Assembly: GCF_021018805.1 (NCBI RefSeq)
Contig: NC_086283.1
Coordinates: 11,855,162 to 11,919,161 of the forward strand
DNA length: 64,000 nt
Source: Prinia subflava
Taxonomy: Eukaryota; Chordata; Aves; Passeriformes; Cisticolidae
Reading direction: 5' to 3'
Each line of letters starts with the position of its first letter. The first letter of the stretch is position 1. Below are positions 26,300 to 38,900 of the stretch, in pieces. Both the position numbers and the translations under genes were made by a program. Below the pieces are notes generated by a model that was given only the letters and a program-made list of their open reading frames with translations, was not told where the DNA came from and searched no databases.

Positions 26300-26720
26300 A
26301 TGCTTGCTTTGGGGTGGGGGGGAAAAGGGGCGATGATGAGAAGACCAGAAAACATCTGTTAACACAAAGGACAGCCCTGAAGTCAGTGCAGAGCATTGTA
26401 ACTCCATTCTACACCTGCTAAACCTTCTCCTGAACCTCACTAGAAACAGCGCTGGCCCAGCAGAGGAGGGAACTAGAGGGTCTCTGACACCACGGGGAGC
26501 TGTGCTGGAGCAGCCCTGTGCTGGAGTGTTTTCCAGAGCCTCTCCTTTAAGGCCACTCACTTTACGGTCGGCGCTCTGGCAAGCCCTCTCCTCACAGGAG
26601 GCTCACAGCTTCCACAGTGGCAGGGTGAAGGAGCCACAGCTGTACCAGCTGCACGTTTAGCGCCGAGCACAGGCTCCCAGCAGCTTAAATAATACGAGTT
26701 CAGTGCAGCAGGCAAGATTA
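26300..26720. promoter_or_regulatory. CpG-richer patch, possible regulatory element
   Basis: CpG dinucleotides are clustered here, including CGGTCGGCGC and AGCGCCGAGC near 26565-26665, whereas the flanks are nearly CpG-free. GC content is also raised. There is no recognisable coding exon. It is too weak for a canonical CpG island but could be an enhancer, a minor promoter or a non-coding exon. Confidence 0.3.
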
Positions 26721-28504
26721 CACATTAACAACCACGAGCAAAACAGGAGCAATTAGAGAACAGCTAGGGAGTGCTCAAATGTGTAACCAGATACTCTCGC
26801 AGCCAATACATATCAATACAGCATATAAAAACATGCTCAAGGACCACGGCTCTATCCCTCCGAGTGTTGCAGCTGGGTGGTCTTGCAATGAAAAGGACGT
26901 GTTAAATCACATTGTGTCCACCCATAAAAGAGAGCCAGCCATAAACTGGCTGCTGACACTTAGAAAGTGCTCCAATCAATGCTGCCAGTAATTTGAATAA
27001 CCCTGAGGAGGACATTTCTGTACAAGGCACTGGCTGACCGTGGCTTTTCACAGGAAAGCAGCACTGGCAGGGCCCTCCTGAATGATAGGTCTAATCCACA
27101 ATTTCCTCCTTTTTACACCAAAAGCTCTCTCCATACAAAACAGTGGAACACTCTATACCTACATATCAGTAGCTTGACAGCTGCTTTGCCAATAACATGC
27201 CACATTTTCTGCTGCTTCCGTAACATGACACACTGCTAGAAATGGAACAGGGGCTCCAAAACACCAATCCATGAAAACAAGAAACTGCACCAATTCACAG
27301 GTCCTAAAGGAAAAGATGAGAATAAATGTATTCATGCATAGGCACACAGTTCCTGTGTGATAAAGAACAAACCCTGTTTAATAGAATGAGTAGATGCATG
27401 TAGAAGGGCTTGGGTTTTTTTAATTACGTCCACCAGATTACTCATGGGAAAGACTGATTTTCAGGAAAAAAATTAAAACCACAGATATAAAGCAGCCACT
27501 TCTAAAATACTGAGGAATAGCACAAAAAAGGCAGCTTGGGAAGCCGGACAAGGACTGGAACACTGTGAAGGAAGCTGGAAAGACTATAAAGGAGATGACA
27601 GCAAAACACAGATAGAAGCGCAGAGATGCAATATGTGAGGGGTAGAAAGGAAACTGGAAAGGACAGTAACATTTCTGATGGGCTGGAACATCAGGCACAT
27701 GAGAGGAAAAATTCCACATGCAAGGTTTCAAGACATCCATTTGCTCCCTCCTACACTAAAGGAACATCAAAAAGCGACAGATTAAACAAAAGTCAAAAGT
27801 TAGTTGAAAGCCATGAAGGAAAATGGCCATTCTTGTGCCAAATGACTCTTCACCCCACAATTTTGAATTTCTGGGAAATGTACATTACTTTGACTGTCAA
27901 TTGGCTTGTGCTTTTTATGGCTTCTGGGATAAAATTAAAAGGCCAGTGAATTCTACAACCAGTTTTAAAGAATGTTTACCAGGCTGCTTTCAAGATTTCT
28001 GGAGAATGTGAATTACCAAATATGTGGTTTTAACTTAGAAACTTATAAAGCAAAAAAATTACATTTTCTTCTCCAAGATTAGTTAATAGACATGTAAATA
28101 AACACAGCCAACGTGACAGCAAATTTCAATAGAATTTAATATATTTAAGTTAGGACTAGATAATTTACATTCCAGAGCCCTGGAAACACCAGCCCATGAA
28201 GCAGGAGGCGTGAACGGAAATATTTTAATAGGTCTCTGATGCCGAGGGTGTTGTCATCAGATTAGAAAACAGAAAATATAATACCCATAATATGAGAAAG
28301 AAAAAATGCAGTCTGGGCAAAGAAAGTCCAGTTATTCTGATCCCAGAAGAACGCATGGCTTTAGCACAATTACTCAGAGGGGAAAAAAAAATATTGAAGA
28401 AATTGAAGTAAACACGAATAAAAGTATCTGCATGAAAAAAAAAGAGAGAGAGAGAAGAATGTGTGACTAACTCTTTTCTTTTCTAAAATGTGAGCATCTC
28501 TTAT

Positions 28505-29235
28505 AGGCATCATTTATCTAGCCTTCAACAAAGCCTATGCTAGCATGACATAAGGAATTCTTTAGTGAACTCAGAGCGGAGACTTGAAGTACGTATCAGC
28601 AGTATGAACAGACTGAGTAGCTTATACAGCTTTAAAAAGGGAAAACACCCACCATGTGGAGATTATTAGTGTACCTCCAGAAACATTGGTTCAGAAAGTC
28701 ATTTTATTTAATACTTTTACCAGTGAAGTTAGCAAGGAAACAAAAAGGAAAAAACCAAAACAAGCAGTATCTTATTAAAAACAGCTTCTAAAGCAAAGTC
28801 AGGAGACACAATCAACTGACAGAAGGACCATTTAGAATATCACACAGAATTTAATGGATAACTTTGAAATATGTAAGCATGAAGCCCTGTAGCATAAAAT
28901 GGAAGGCTAGTGCATGGAAGCACCAGGAAATGAAGCCATTTATCAACTAGAAAAGATCAAGGGGGAAAATACCTTGTTGACCATACTCATTGCTAACCGA
29001 TTAACTGTGGCCTGCCAACATAATGCAGAAATCTCAAAGGCAAATATGAGTTGAAAAAGTATCAAGAGTTATTAGGAGTTATCTCAGCAGAGATGGGAAA
29101 GCAGAAATGTCATTGTACTTCAGGAACAGCACATCAAAGTCTGGCCATTCCCACTCCAGAAAACTGACTACAGACCAGTGGCACAAAAGGATTTCCAGGA
29201 TGCTACACAAGTGGAGAGCCTCTGTCAACAAGGAA
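28505..29235 (+). mobile_element. Ancient CR1-like LINE remnant (reverse-transcriptase region)
   Basis: Conceptual translation near 28509-28545 reads IIYLAFNKAY, matching the IYLDFSKAFD reverse-transcriptase block of CR1-type LINEs. Further on, LFNTFTSEV near 28705-28735 matches the LFNIFINDL block. The order and spacing are right for the plus strand but many stops and indels separate the blocks. Sequence to about 29235 is compatible with the downstream CR1 region, though weaker. This is much more decayed than the other CR1 copies in the window, so it is an old insertion. The ends are approximate. Confidence 0.6.
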
Positions 29236-32200
29236 GACAAAAAGCTGCCTCCAAAACAACCAACCAACAACAACAAACTATTGAGCAAAACTAGCCCAGC
29301 AAAACAAATAGTGGGAGAATGACCCCTCTACAAGTGTCAAATACAAAAGACACCAGAAAAAAATCAGCTTGCTGTACTTGAACTTCCACAGCTGGTTGCT
29401 CACACTAGGAACCTGACAGTTGATACAAGTTTCCCACTTGCTGAATTTGGGATTTCAATGATACCATTTCTCCCTGATTACATGCAAATCTGCAAAGAGC
29501 TCACATTCCTCCTTACAGGGAATTTGAACCCCACTGAAACTAACAGGATACGAAGGCTAAAATCTAAATACCAGACACCCAAATATTAAAAATTCCAAAG
29601 GAATTCAGACAAGCAATTCTTAAGAGTCTTTTGACTGGAATCCAGTGCTGAGTTCTCTTAGGTCCCAATGAACAACCAAGCTGAAGGAAACAAACAGGAA
29701 TAAAAGTCTCCCCACCCCTATAAAAGAGGACTCAGATTTCTCTGCCTGTGGTGCAAGCTGCTTTGTCAAGCAAGGAAGACAGCAGTAGACTATTTGGCCA
29801 CAAGAAACCCTTGAACTAAAAGGAAAACCAAACTAAACTGAGCTACCTTCCCCACACCCCCGCCCCCCCAAAGAAAAAAAAATCAAACAACTATAACAAA
29901 ATTTATAAACCCAAGCTGGATTGTTCAAACTGGGCCCCTGAAGTGAAATTTGGGTACTTTTAGAGATGGTCTCCATCTAAAGATGGCACTTCAGGCTGGT
30001 CTCCACAGGTGCTGACCAATCCTTCTGCAGCCAGCTTTGACTCATGTCAGCATGGGGCTGATGCTGTCTCCACCAGCACTCCCCACCTGGCCCAGTTGGC
30101 TGGGTTTGGACAGCTCTGGTCCATAAGCCAGGGCCAGGGTGCATTTAGAATTTATGAACAGGTTCCCTAACACCTGCCACAAGGACCACAAGGCCAGGAG
30201 CACATCCCTTGAATAAGCAGAAAGTGAAAAACCTTCTTTCCAGCCTCTGTGTACTCAATATCCTAGTTTGATACATCTCAACCTGTTTTAATCAAGACAG
30301 TTCTGCCTGTTTTTCCTCTGCTGTTCATTTTTGGAAGTTACTCAAATATTTCTTACTGTTCATGGCAGCTGATACTAACCTTGGTGTCCTTGGTTTCTTT
30401 TCCTAAGCACACCCCATTTGCAGTCCTCAAAACTACTGGCATAACTGTAAGTGAAGCATTGAGTTGCTCTAGAGACGCTTTTGATATAACTGATGTTTTA
30501 AACAGTCCTTGACATAGATAAGCAAGATGTAAATAATTTTTTATATTTGCATAGAAAATATTCCTGTCATTAGAAAATTTATTTGGCTCCTATTTGGACT
30601 AAACAGAACTGAAAGCAGACCTGGCAAAGCAGAAAACTGCTCTTGATAGCAGATGGAAAGTAAGAAAATACTTGCAATTCTTTTACTTCCTTCCAGCTCT
30701 TGTTCCAAACCAGCTTATTAAGTACTTCTGCAGTTGCCCCAAAGGAAAATTTAAACAACAGATTTTTAAAGGCATCTTTAAATATATACTTCTCATAAAT
30801 ATTGTATCTCTGAGATGGTTTACTGGACTTCTTTTTTTAAACTCTCTCATGTCTACAGTTAAAAAAACAAACAAAAACTTCTGAAATTACAGATCAATAC
30901 TCAAAGTGGGAGAAAGTGCTTCCATACCTGAAGTTTCTAATAGCTTTATATCCATCCAACAAACATCAGGAGTGAAATGACATAAGCATTAGGAATAATC
31001 TACTTTAGGAGGGACACATGGTCCGTAGACAAACAAGATAAAAGCAAAATAAAATACAGAACATGAGGGTCAAAACAAATAATTAAGTGGGGAAAAAAAA
31101 ACCCGCTAAGGTTTAATTTTCAAAAAAAGGAGTTTAAGAAACTGTTTAAAAAAGTGAAGAGAATAAAGCCAACAGAAAACTTCAAAGATTGTCAAGTTCT
31201 GTCCTGCCAAGGATGTATGAAAGATTCCTCTTACACTCAGTTAACTGACTTAAACTGAGAAGTCCTTAGGCATTATACTTCAGGCACAACCTGTCTGACA
31301 AGTGCCAGTGGTTCCGTGGAGCAGTGTTACAGGACAGCTAAACTGGCAGATTTACTGTCCAGGTAAACTAGTGCCTGATGCTTAACACTAACATGAACAC
31401 AACAACTTGTCTGGACAGACTTGGGCTGGATTATGGCATGCAGCTAAATACTGTACATTGAAGGAAAAATACATGTACAGGAATGGAAAGTTGAAGGCTA
31501 ACCCTTAACTATGGCCTGCTCTTCCCTGAACACGAAACATGAAGGAAATCAACGTGAAAGAAAGCAAAAGAATTATTAATTCTTCCCTTCCTCTTTGGAA
31601 GAATAAGGCCTTCAAATGGTTTCTTGTTAACTTTCCCAGTGCATGTTTTCTTTTTCCGAGAAGAAGGAAAAACGAAAGTAGGTGGTGGTAACCAACCGGT
31701 AAATGTATGTATTACTTGAGGGGAATTCCATCCACTCACATAACCTGGTTATTCCCACAAGTCCCAAACAGACCAGTTTGAACACTCTGATTTCATGACT
31801 CCATATTACTCCTCTGGGATGCTGGTCCTTTTTTCAGCAGATCTGTTGCCAGTACCTCCACCACCTTACCACTGTTGGAAGTGAGGTCCCACACAGTGAG
31901 TCAAGCACACTGTGAATGCAGCGAAAGGTTCACGAGAAACATCATCTCCCCTGCTACAAGTCTACCAAAAGGAGGGGCTTATGCTCCTCTGCTTGCTCAA
32001 AGTTTCTTTCAGTGCAACACTATGCAGATGATGCCCAAAGAATCCTGGTTTACAGCTTCCTTCACAAGAAGTGTATGCCTTCCTCTTTTTCCTCTCCTAA
32101 GCACACCTTTAAGGCAATTCCCAAAATATTTCATTTATTATATTCAAAGAGTGACCCTACCTATGTAGTAACACAGCCAATGTGGATGATTTTTTGAAGC

Positions 32201-35200
32201 TCTTAACAATGATCCAAAAGTTTTATCAGAACTGGGTTTACAGACATAGTTATTCTACAGAAGGTGATGCCGTGCAGGAGGGAGGAAACTGTCCATATCC
32301 CCATGCAAACCTCTAAGCACACTAAGTTTTACAGGATGTGCAACTGACAGGGCTTGGCAGAGGCGTGAATGAAGCAAGAGAATCAAGAGAACAACATGAC
32401 TTGAGAAAAAAATTTAATAGATTAACAATTTGCAGCAAGGCAGCTGAATGTGACCAGACAATAATTAAGACAGGAGGCTTTTTTTTTTTCCCAAATGGGA
32501 CATGTAAATCCCATGCAGAAAAATAAAAAGCTGACAAAATATTTCTCCCAATAACACAGTATCATTTATGAACAGATCTTTCAAGCGACAAAGTTGTAAC
32601 AGGTAGGGTTGATTAAAAGAGGAATTATTAAGACATTCTTTAGTGAAGTCCATGCCACTTTACCTTCATTCCAAAGATTCACAGAAGTTTCTATTTAGAA
32701 ACAGATAGAGGGCTAAAAATGATGTTGCTCTCAGCCTTGGTGAGTTTCCACTTGCTGTGGCATAACATTAAAATATAGATTCATAAAAATTAATACTTAA
32801 GTCTAACAAAAAATGTTGTTTAAATTACTTACACTCCAATAATGGCTTTCAAGATTTTTTATACTTTAAGGTATATAAAAGCATATTGTTTAATTGACAG
32901 TAAAAGAAACTATAGTTTATAATCTCAAAGAAATAAGTTACTATAAAGGCTTTGTAAAATTAAAAGGGGCATATTTTCCAGAACACTGTGAAATTCAATT
33001 CATCTTCAGAAAGAAATATCAACATTTATGTACAAAAAGGCACATACATAAATTAGCATCTGCTTGATCAGTTGCAGATTTCCAACCTCCATATACCAGT
33101 TACACTCAGGGATATTTTTTAATATCAGTAAATCTCTTAGTCACCTACTGATTACTTTTTATCAGAGCAATCTAAAACTTTTTCTGTAGCTGAATTCCTC
33201 CAGATAAATGCAAAATACATCCAGGATACAACTCGATTGTACCAGTCTGTGGCTGCAGGGCTAACTTAAAATTTGCTAGCCCTCAAATTCTCACTTAAAA
33301 CTAAGCTAATAATTGCAATAAATTGTACTTTACACCTGGATAACTAAAATGTGTTATGTCCTTTTTCTAAGATAGTACCATCCTTAATTTTAAGAAATGG
33401 AAACCTGAAAAGTATCTGCAACTGTTCATACATGAAGAAATATTTCAAGAATCCAACGCTGTCTTAGCTGTCCAGATGATTTAAATATGTGCCTACCTGC
33501 ATTTCGTAAAATGTTGCATCACAACTAGTATGTGGCACTTGGGGCTTTTTTGGGGTTACCTTCAAGGTAGGGGCCATGCTTTGTATATATGATGTAGAGC
33601 ATTTAGCTCCTTCTGGGAGTTACTAGAAGCAAAGAGGAACAAGTCTATGATGGGTTATTCCCAGGGAATGAGCACTGGTTCAGCTTTCCTACACACACTG
33701 CTTTTGGAACAAAAGTAGCTCGAGATTAAGCACTTTTCAACCCAAAGACATGACAAGTAAAGGACAGGACCTAACCACACTCCACAGCAGCTGCCTGAAG
33801 TATCTACAAGGTAAAAAAGGGCTCTCCAGCCTGGGTAAGCACCTGCAGAAGCCACTGAACACCAAGAAGTGTCAGGCTGAGTAGAACACCAAGAGCAGCA
33901 CATCATTTCCAGCCACAGAGGAACATGGATTTGCACTGCTTGAAGAGCACAGGTAATCAGCAAAAGCAAAGGTTCAGTTTAAAAGCATTTACATGTCACA
34001 ATAAACTGTTGGGTCATTTCAATGCTCACAGAGATTTCTGTGCATCAAAATCAGTCAAAACAATTCTGGCCTTTGTACAAGCTCTTAGGAAGAACCGTAA
34101 ATCTGGATTAGATTTAAATCACATTTACCACTCTTGCTTTAGCAAACCATCAACAGCAACTCTCCATTCAGTATAGGAACTGCATGGGCAAAAAACAACC
34201 CATGACACTTGAAAGTATTTTACTCCATCTGAAATTGATGTGCTTAACACACAACCTAAAGCTAAGTTTCTCAAACAATCCTTTGTAACACTTGCTAAAA
34301 CAAACAAAATAACTGGCAATCAACAAAATGTTTGGGGTTTGGGCCTTTCTTCACAACTTACAGTGCAGAAGAAACACAAAATACATCAGGTTTTCTTAAA
34401 TACTATTTAAGAATCTTCATGAACAAAGCACCTATAGCATGTTCATCACACTCGCAAAAACACAATCAAAAAAAGATAAACAAGAAAGCCTCTTCACCAG
34501 CGGGAGAGGAGTTACACCACTCTGTGGGGGAAAGTGTTATTGTACAGTAGCTCATATTCATGTAATAATTTTTAAATGTGCTGACACACCGTTTGCTACG
34601 CCAGGAAAATGCCTCTTGCACTGAATCTTGGATTTGCTGAATGTGAAAAGCACATATCAGTGGTTCCATACCATGAGATCGCAGAAGGTTGATGCAGGGA
34701 GTCCCAGTTGACTGGATTAATTTTGTCCACGGCCAAGCATAACACTGGTTTAGAGCCTCACACTCTATCAAGGGAGAAATTCTAATTGGATCTAACAAAG
34801 AGCTCACTGCTTAGGCACACGTGTCAGAAAATAGTTTCCACATCACATAAACTGTACTGCTAAGGAGAATTATAAAAGGACATTTTCAGAGCTCTGGAAT
34901 AATGACACATTATATTACACACATTGCTTTCAAGTATATAGCCTTCAGGAAAGTCTCATGTAAATTATGAATAATGCATTTACTTGGGTAACAGCAGGTA
35001 TGGTGAATCAAGGCTGGGTTCAGACACAGTTACTGTCATTCATTTCAGCTTTTACTTCACTACAGGATAATTTGTGCTACAGTTCACTACAGGAAAATAT
35101 GATAGAAGATGCTTCACAAGAATCTTATTATTTAATCTTCAAAATTATGTACTAGAAGAGACTAAAAAATGATGGTGAAAAAGCAATGTAATGCCATATG

Positions 35201-35397
35201 AGGGTGGAAAAAACACTTAAATTGTGGGAAAACAAAAACTACATCTCCACTTCCCACTGAAATCCCTCTCCACCTGACACTTCTCTGTAAGAGGCAATAC
35301 AGTTTTCATAACTAAATGTGCACAACACCAGAATTACGAGTGGAGAGTACCACACTACTACAAACCCCACAATACTATTCCCAGCAACCTTTCCTCA
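29236..35397. other. AT-rich non-coding stretch, no gene seen
   Basis: Short unassigned frames only. A C-rich/A-rich junction lies near 29850-29885. A slightly GC-richer block at 30000-30200 is unassigned. No exon or repeat family recognised. Confidence 0.5.
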
Positions 35398-35949
35398 CAT
35401 ACTGGGTTCGGCTGTGACAGAGTTAGTAGTTCCTCATGTGATGCTGTGAGCTGGATTTGTGGTGAAAAAAGTGTTGATAACACAGAGATGATTTCACCAT
35501 TGCTGAGCAGAGCTTACTGGTGTCAAGGCCTCTTCTGCTCCTCACACTGCCTTGCCAGTGAGCAGGAAGGTGCTACAGAAGAGGTTGGGAAGGGACACAG
35601 CTGGGATAGTCAACCCCAATGGACCCAAGGGATATTCCATACCATACTGCATTATGGTCAGCAGTACAAGGTGGGGGAAGAAGAAGAAAAAGGGGATGTT
35701 TGGAGTGATGGCATTTGTTCTTCCTGTAACATGTGATGAAGCCCTGAATTCCTGGAGATGGCAGAACAGCCACCTGCCCACAGGACACAGGGCATGAATT
35801 CCTTGTTTAGCAGTGCAGCTTTTCCTTTTTCTGGTAAACTGCCTCTACTGCAACCCACATTTCCTCACTTTTGTCCTTCCACTTTCTCCCACTCTGGTGA
35901 GTGAGTGGCTGTGTGAGGCTGAGCTGCCAGCTGGGGTTTGCCCACAACT
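35398..35949 (+). mobile_element. Solo LTR, avian ERVL-type, decayed
   Basis: The sequence follows a widespread avian ERVL LTR that I recognise. It opens with CTGGGTTCGGCTGTGACAGA, then GTGTTGATAACACAGAGATG, TTGCTGAGCAGAGCTTAC, a CACACTGCC..CCAGTGAGCAGG block, GGGATATTCCATACCATA, GAGTGATGGC, GGAGATGGCAGAAC, GAATTCCTTG, and closes with GGCTGTGTGAGGCTGAGCTG and CCAGCTGGGG. Compared with the remembered family sequence, the TATA box is altered (TACAAG near 35665-35670), the ATTAAA signal is changed (GGTAAAC) and both terminal dinucleotides are mutated. No internal retroviral genes flank it. No convincing target duplication was found. Open frames across it are not host genes. Confidence 0.85.
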
Positions 35950-38900
35950 CAGTGTCACTACAAATCTCCCCACTCGGTGCCTCGCTGCAGCTACATCTTC
36001 CAGAAAGCAAAGACACCGGCCTTGCCTGCCCTGGATGACATACCTCAGCAAAGAAAGCCCAAGAGGGCATTTGGTTGTTGTCCACCAGCGTGTCACAGTG
36101 GAGGCAGGAAGGCACAAATAGCAGAGAGGGAAAAGCAGTATATCTGCTAAGAACAGCATCAAGCCCTGTGTGTGAAACAGTTGCGATGATGGTCCAGGTT
36201 GGAACTGAAAGCAAATGTCCTGACAACTCCACAAAAACCGTCAGAAAACACCCTCCATACAGGAGAAACAGAAAGCAGACACAGCCTTCAGAAGAAGAAA
36301 CTTGCTACCTCTACAAAAGGAATTGTGTAAGAGACAAAAAGGCAGAGAACTGGAAAGTGACTCAGGAAGCCTCACTGATCTGCTGCCAGGACAGGCTCAG
36401 ACAGCAGCCCAGAGCATAGGCAGCTCCCTCTCCCAGGCAGCTTTTGCTGGAGCAAAAAGCTTCTAAGAAGGAAGAGAAGACGAAAATTATCTCAAAAGCT
36501 TATTTTGATGTTAGGGTCCATAAACCTTAAAAAGGGTGTATTTGCACCTCAAACCATACCTAAATAATAATAATTATTATAATTGTCACAATGTAATAAA
36601 GAGGAATGGTGCTGTTAAAGAGATCAAATAAGTATTTCCTTTAAAAAATGTAATTTATGTCCTATATGTGTTCATCTACAACCCCCAGTATTATTTTGAT
36701 ACCTCAAAGAAAAGGACCCTGGGCTTCCAAGTATTTATTGCTCTGTCTTAAAACACCTCCATGTTAGGATAGGACAAACAGAAGTGTATTCAGGAGGGTC
36801 CATTTCCCAGCAATGAAGTGAGAAGGGAGAAGTGATCTGGGGATCATAAACCAGTGCATGACATAGAAAGAAGAAAATCAAGTGGACAGACCCAGACACA
36901 GTTTTCCCTGTCAGAATGGGCTATTAGAAAACCTAGTAAGAAAGATAATGTAAAAGGATTTCACTGGCAGTTAAGGTGTGAAAGTCTTAGCTCTTAGCTA
37001 AACTGTTATAATTAGTTACCCATTTTCAAGTGAATTACAACTCACTTAATTTCTTCAGGCTTCAGAGGAGTGCTAATTCCCAAATTCATGGGTGAACCAC
37101 ATTAACTAATAGCTCATAAATCATCATAATTATTTCCAAAGTTCCCCTCCTCTGTAGCCCTTAAACCAGAAGATGTCGTTTTTATTTTAGCCAAAGATTC
37201 TTCACCAGTGTTCTCAAACCACCCAAGAGTGGAGCTGTGACTCACCCATAGTGCTGAGCCTGTGGCTGCTTTCACCTGGCTGCTCTGGTCTTGTGGGGGG
37301 CTTGCAATACTGAAGGAGCCAAGGACTCACCAAGAACATTACACACACAGTGCTCAGCCATTCCGAACAACTTTGCAAGTGGGAGTTGAATTATTTTGTC
37401 TACGGGTTTCTTGTTTTCCTTTGAAACATAATGTTCAGACAAAGACTTTCCTGGGCTTTGCAAACAGAGAGAAAGGTACAAGGGTGGCAAGATGAAGTTC
37501 CAGCTTGCAAATGAAATTATGGTCCTATTAAAAAACAAGCAAGTTTGACTAATGAGAACACAATGACATCATAAAAACATCTTAGTCTCCTTTAGTAGAT
37601 TAAAGGCAGTTAATAAATGAACTCTGAAAAACAGTGAAATTAGAGAAAGGTAATGTAAATATCAGGGCATTTTCTAAAGAAATAAGTGAGCTGTGTTCAA
37701 GGCAACACGGAAGCACTCAGAACAGCACCAACATTTATTGAGTACTCTGCTTATTTCTCCCTTTGATACTCAGGCGTTTTTTTTCCTGTAAGCTGATGTA
37801 AACTTTGAAGTTTTGCACAGGATCTTGAAAGAAATACAGAGTGTAACCAGCTGCTACATGTGATTCTCTAGCTAGTGGCTGCCGTGTATACTACATTTAG
37901 AAAGCACAAAAGAGAATAAGTTGCCAGCAAGGAAGGTCTTTGAAAACTTATACAAGATAAAAGCATCTGTAGTCTCAACACTAAGACTCTGTAGTCCAGC
38001 ACAATGATAAAAAACAGCAGCCACTGGAACAGCTGGAGTCCACTTAAAGGGAGCAAAGCCAGCATTTGAATACAATTAGCTGACTATGCTCAAGTTGTCT
38101 GAGATACTATTTCACATCCTCAATAACCCTCTTGCTAGTCCACTGGAGGAACACCTTTTTTAGAAGGGTTAGAATCTCCGAGGCAAGAGAACTCACACAA
38201 AGGGTGTTACTGAGTAGAAAGTAACCCTGCAAGGCCATTTCTGAAATTACACAACAACAAAACTGCTTTGCCTATATGGGCCCCACTTGCCATACAGCTC
38301 TGAGTAAAGGTTGTCTCTCTGTCTCCTGCTGCAGGCGCTCCCAGGGAATTCCTAAGTGCACTAGTAGTGCTGCTGGCTTGGCCAGTACCCACGGGCAGCC
38401 TGGGCACTCACACCACCACCCAGGCTCAGCAAGCATCCCTGTCTGCACCCACCCCAAACCACAGGAAGTGGCCAAAATGCTCTTGCATTCCAGAAAACAT
38501 CAGTGACATGGATACAGCTAAACTAAATGCAACTCCTGTCCTGTGCAGTGGAGTAAAATTGTGTCATCCGTGTCGAACTCGATGTATTTAGCAGGGGTTA
38601 AACTATACACACATAAAGGGACCATCTGAATCTGCTCCTTGCAAAAACACCTTGCCCATGGAAAATTGCGGAGATGTGAGACAGCAGATGAGGCCCTCCA
38701 TGCATGGTGGGGTGACATTAACTGAAAGTGACCAGTCACAACTGCAACAAGCAAATACAGAGGGAGTGGTATATAACACACCACAACATAACAAAAAATC
38801 CTTGAATAGGTTACTGTATTCCAGGTAAGTGTTTGGTGAATGCAATGGAAAAGCAGTTTATCAAAATGTAATAAAAATTGCTGGGGGAATTGCTCTGATT

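Larger units (their letters stand above)
20253..28504. other. Mostly unique non-coding stretch
   Basis: Contains an inverted repeat (20840-20925), a possible LTR end (about 21350-21420) and a CpG-richer patch (26300-26720), all listed separately. The longest frame is a 169-codon plus-strand frame at 23678-24187; its composition changes along its length, it matches no family I know, and a lysine/arginine-rich part comes from purine-rich simple sequence. I do not call it a gene. Confidence 0.5.

Noticed and set aside
35807..36234. Minus-strand frames of 129 and 141 codons.
   Set aside because: They start beyond the LTR end and run into the LTR in the antisense direction. No homology to a protein was recognised.
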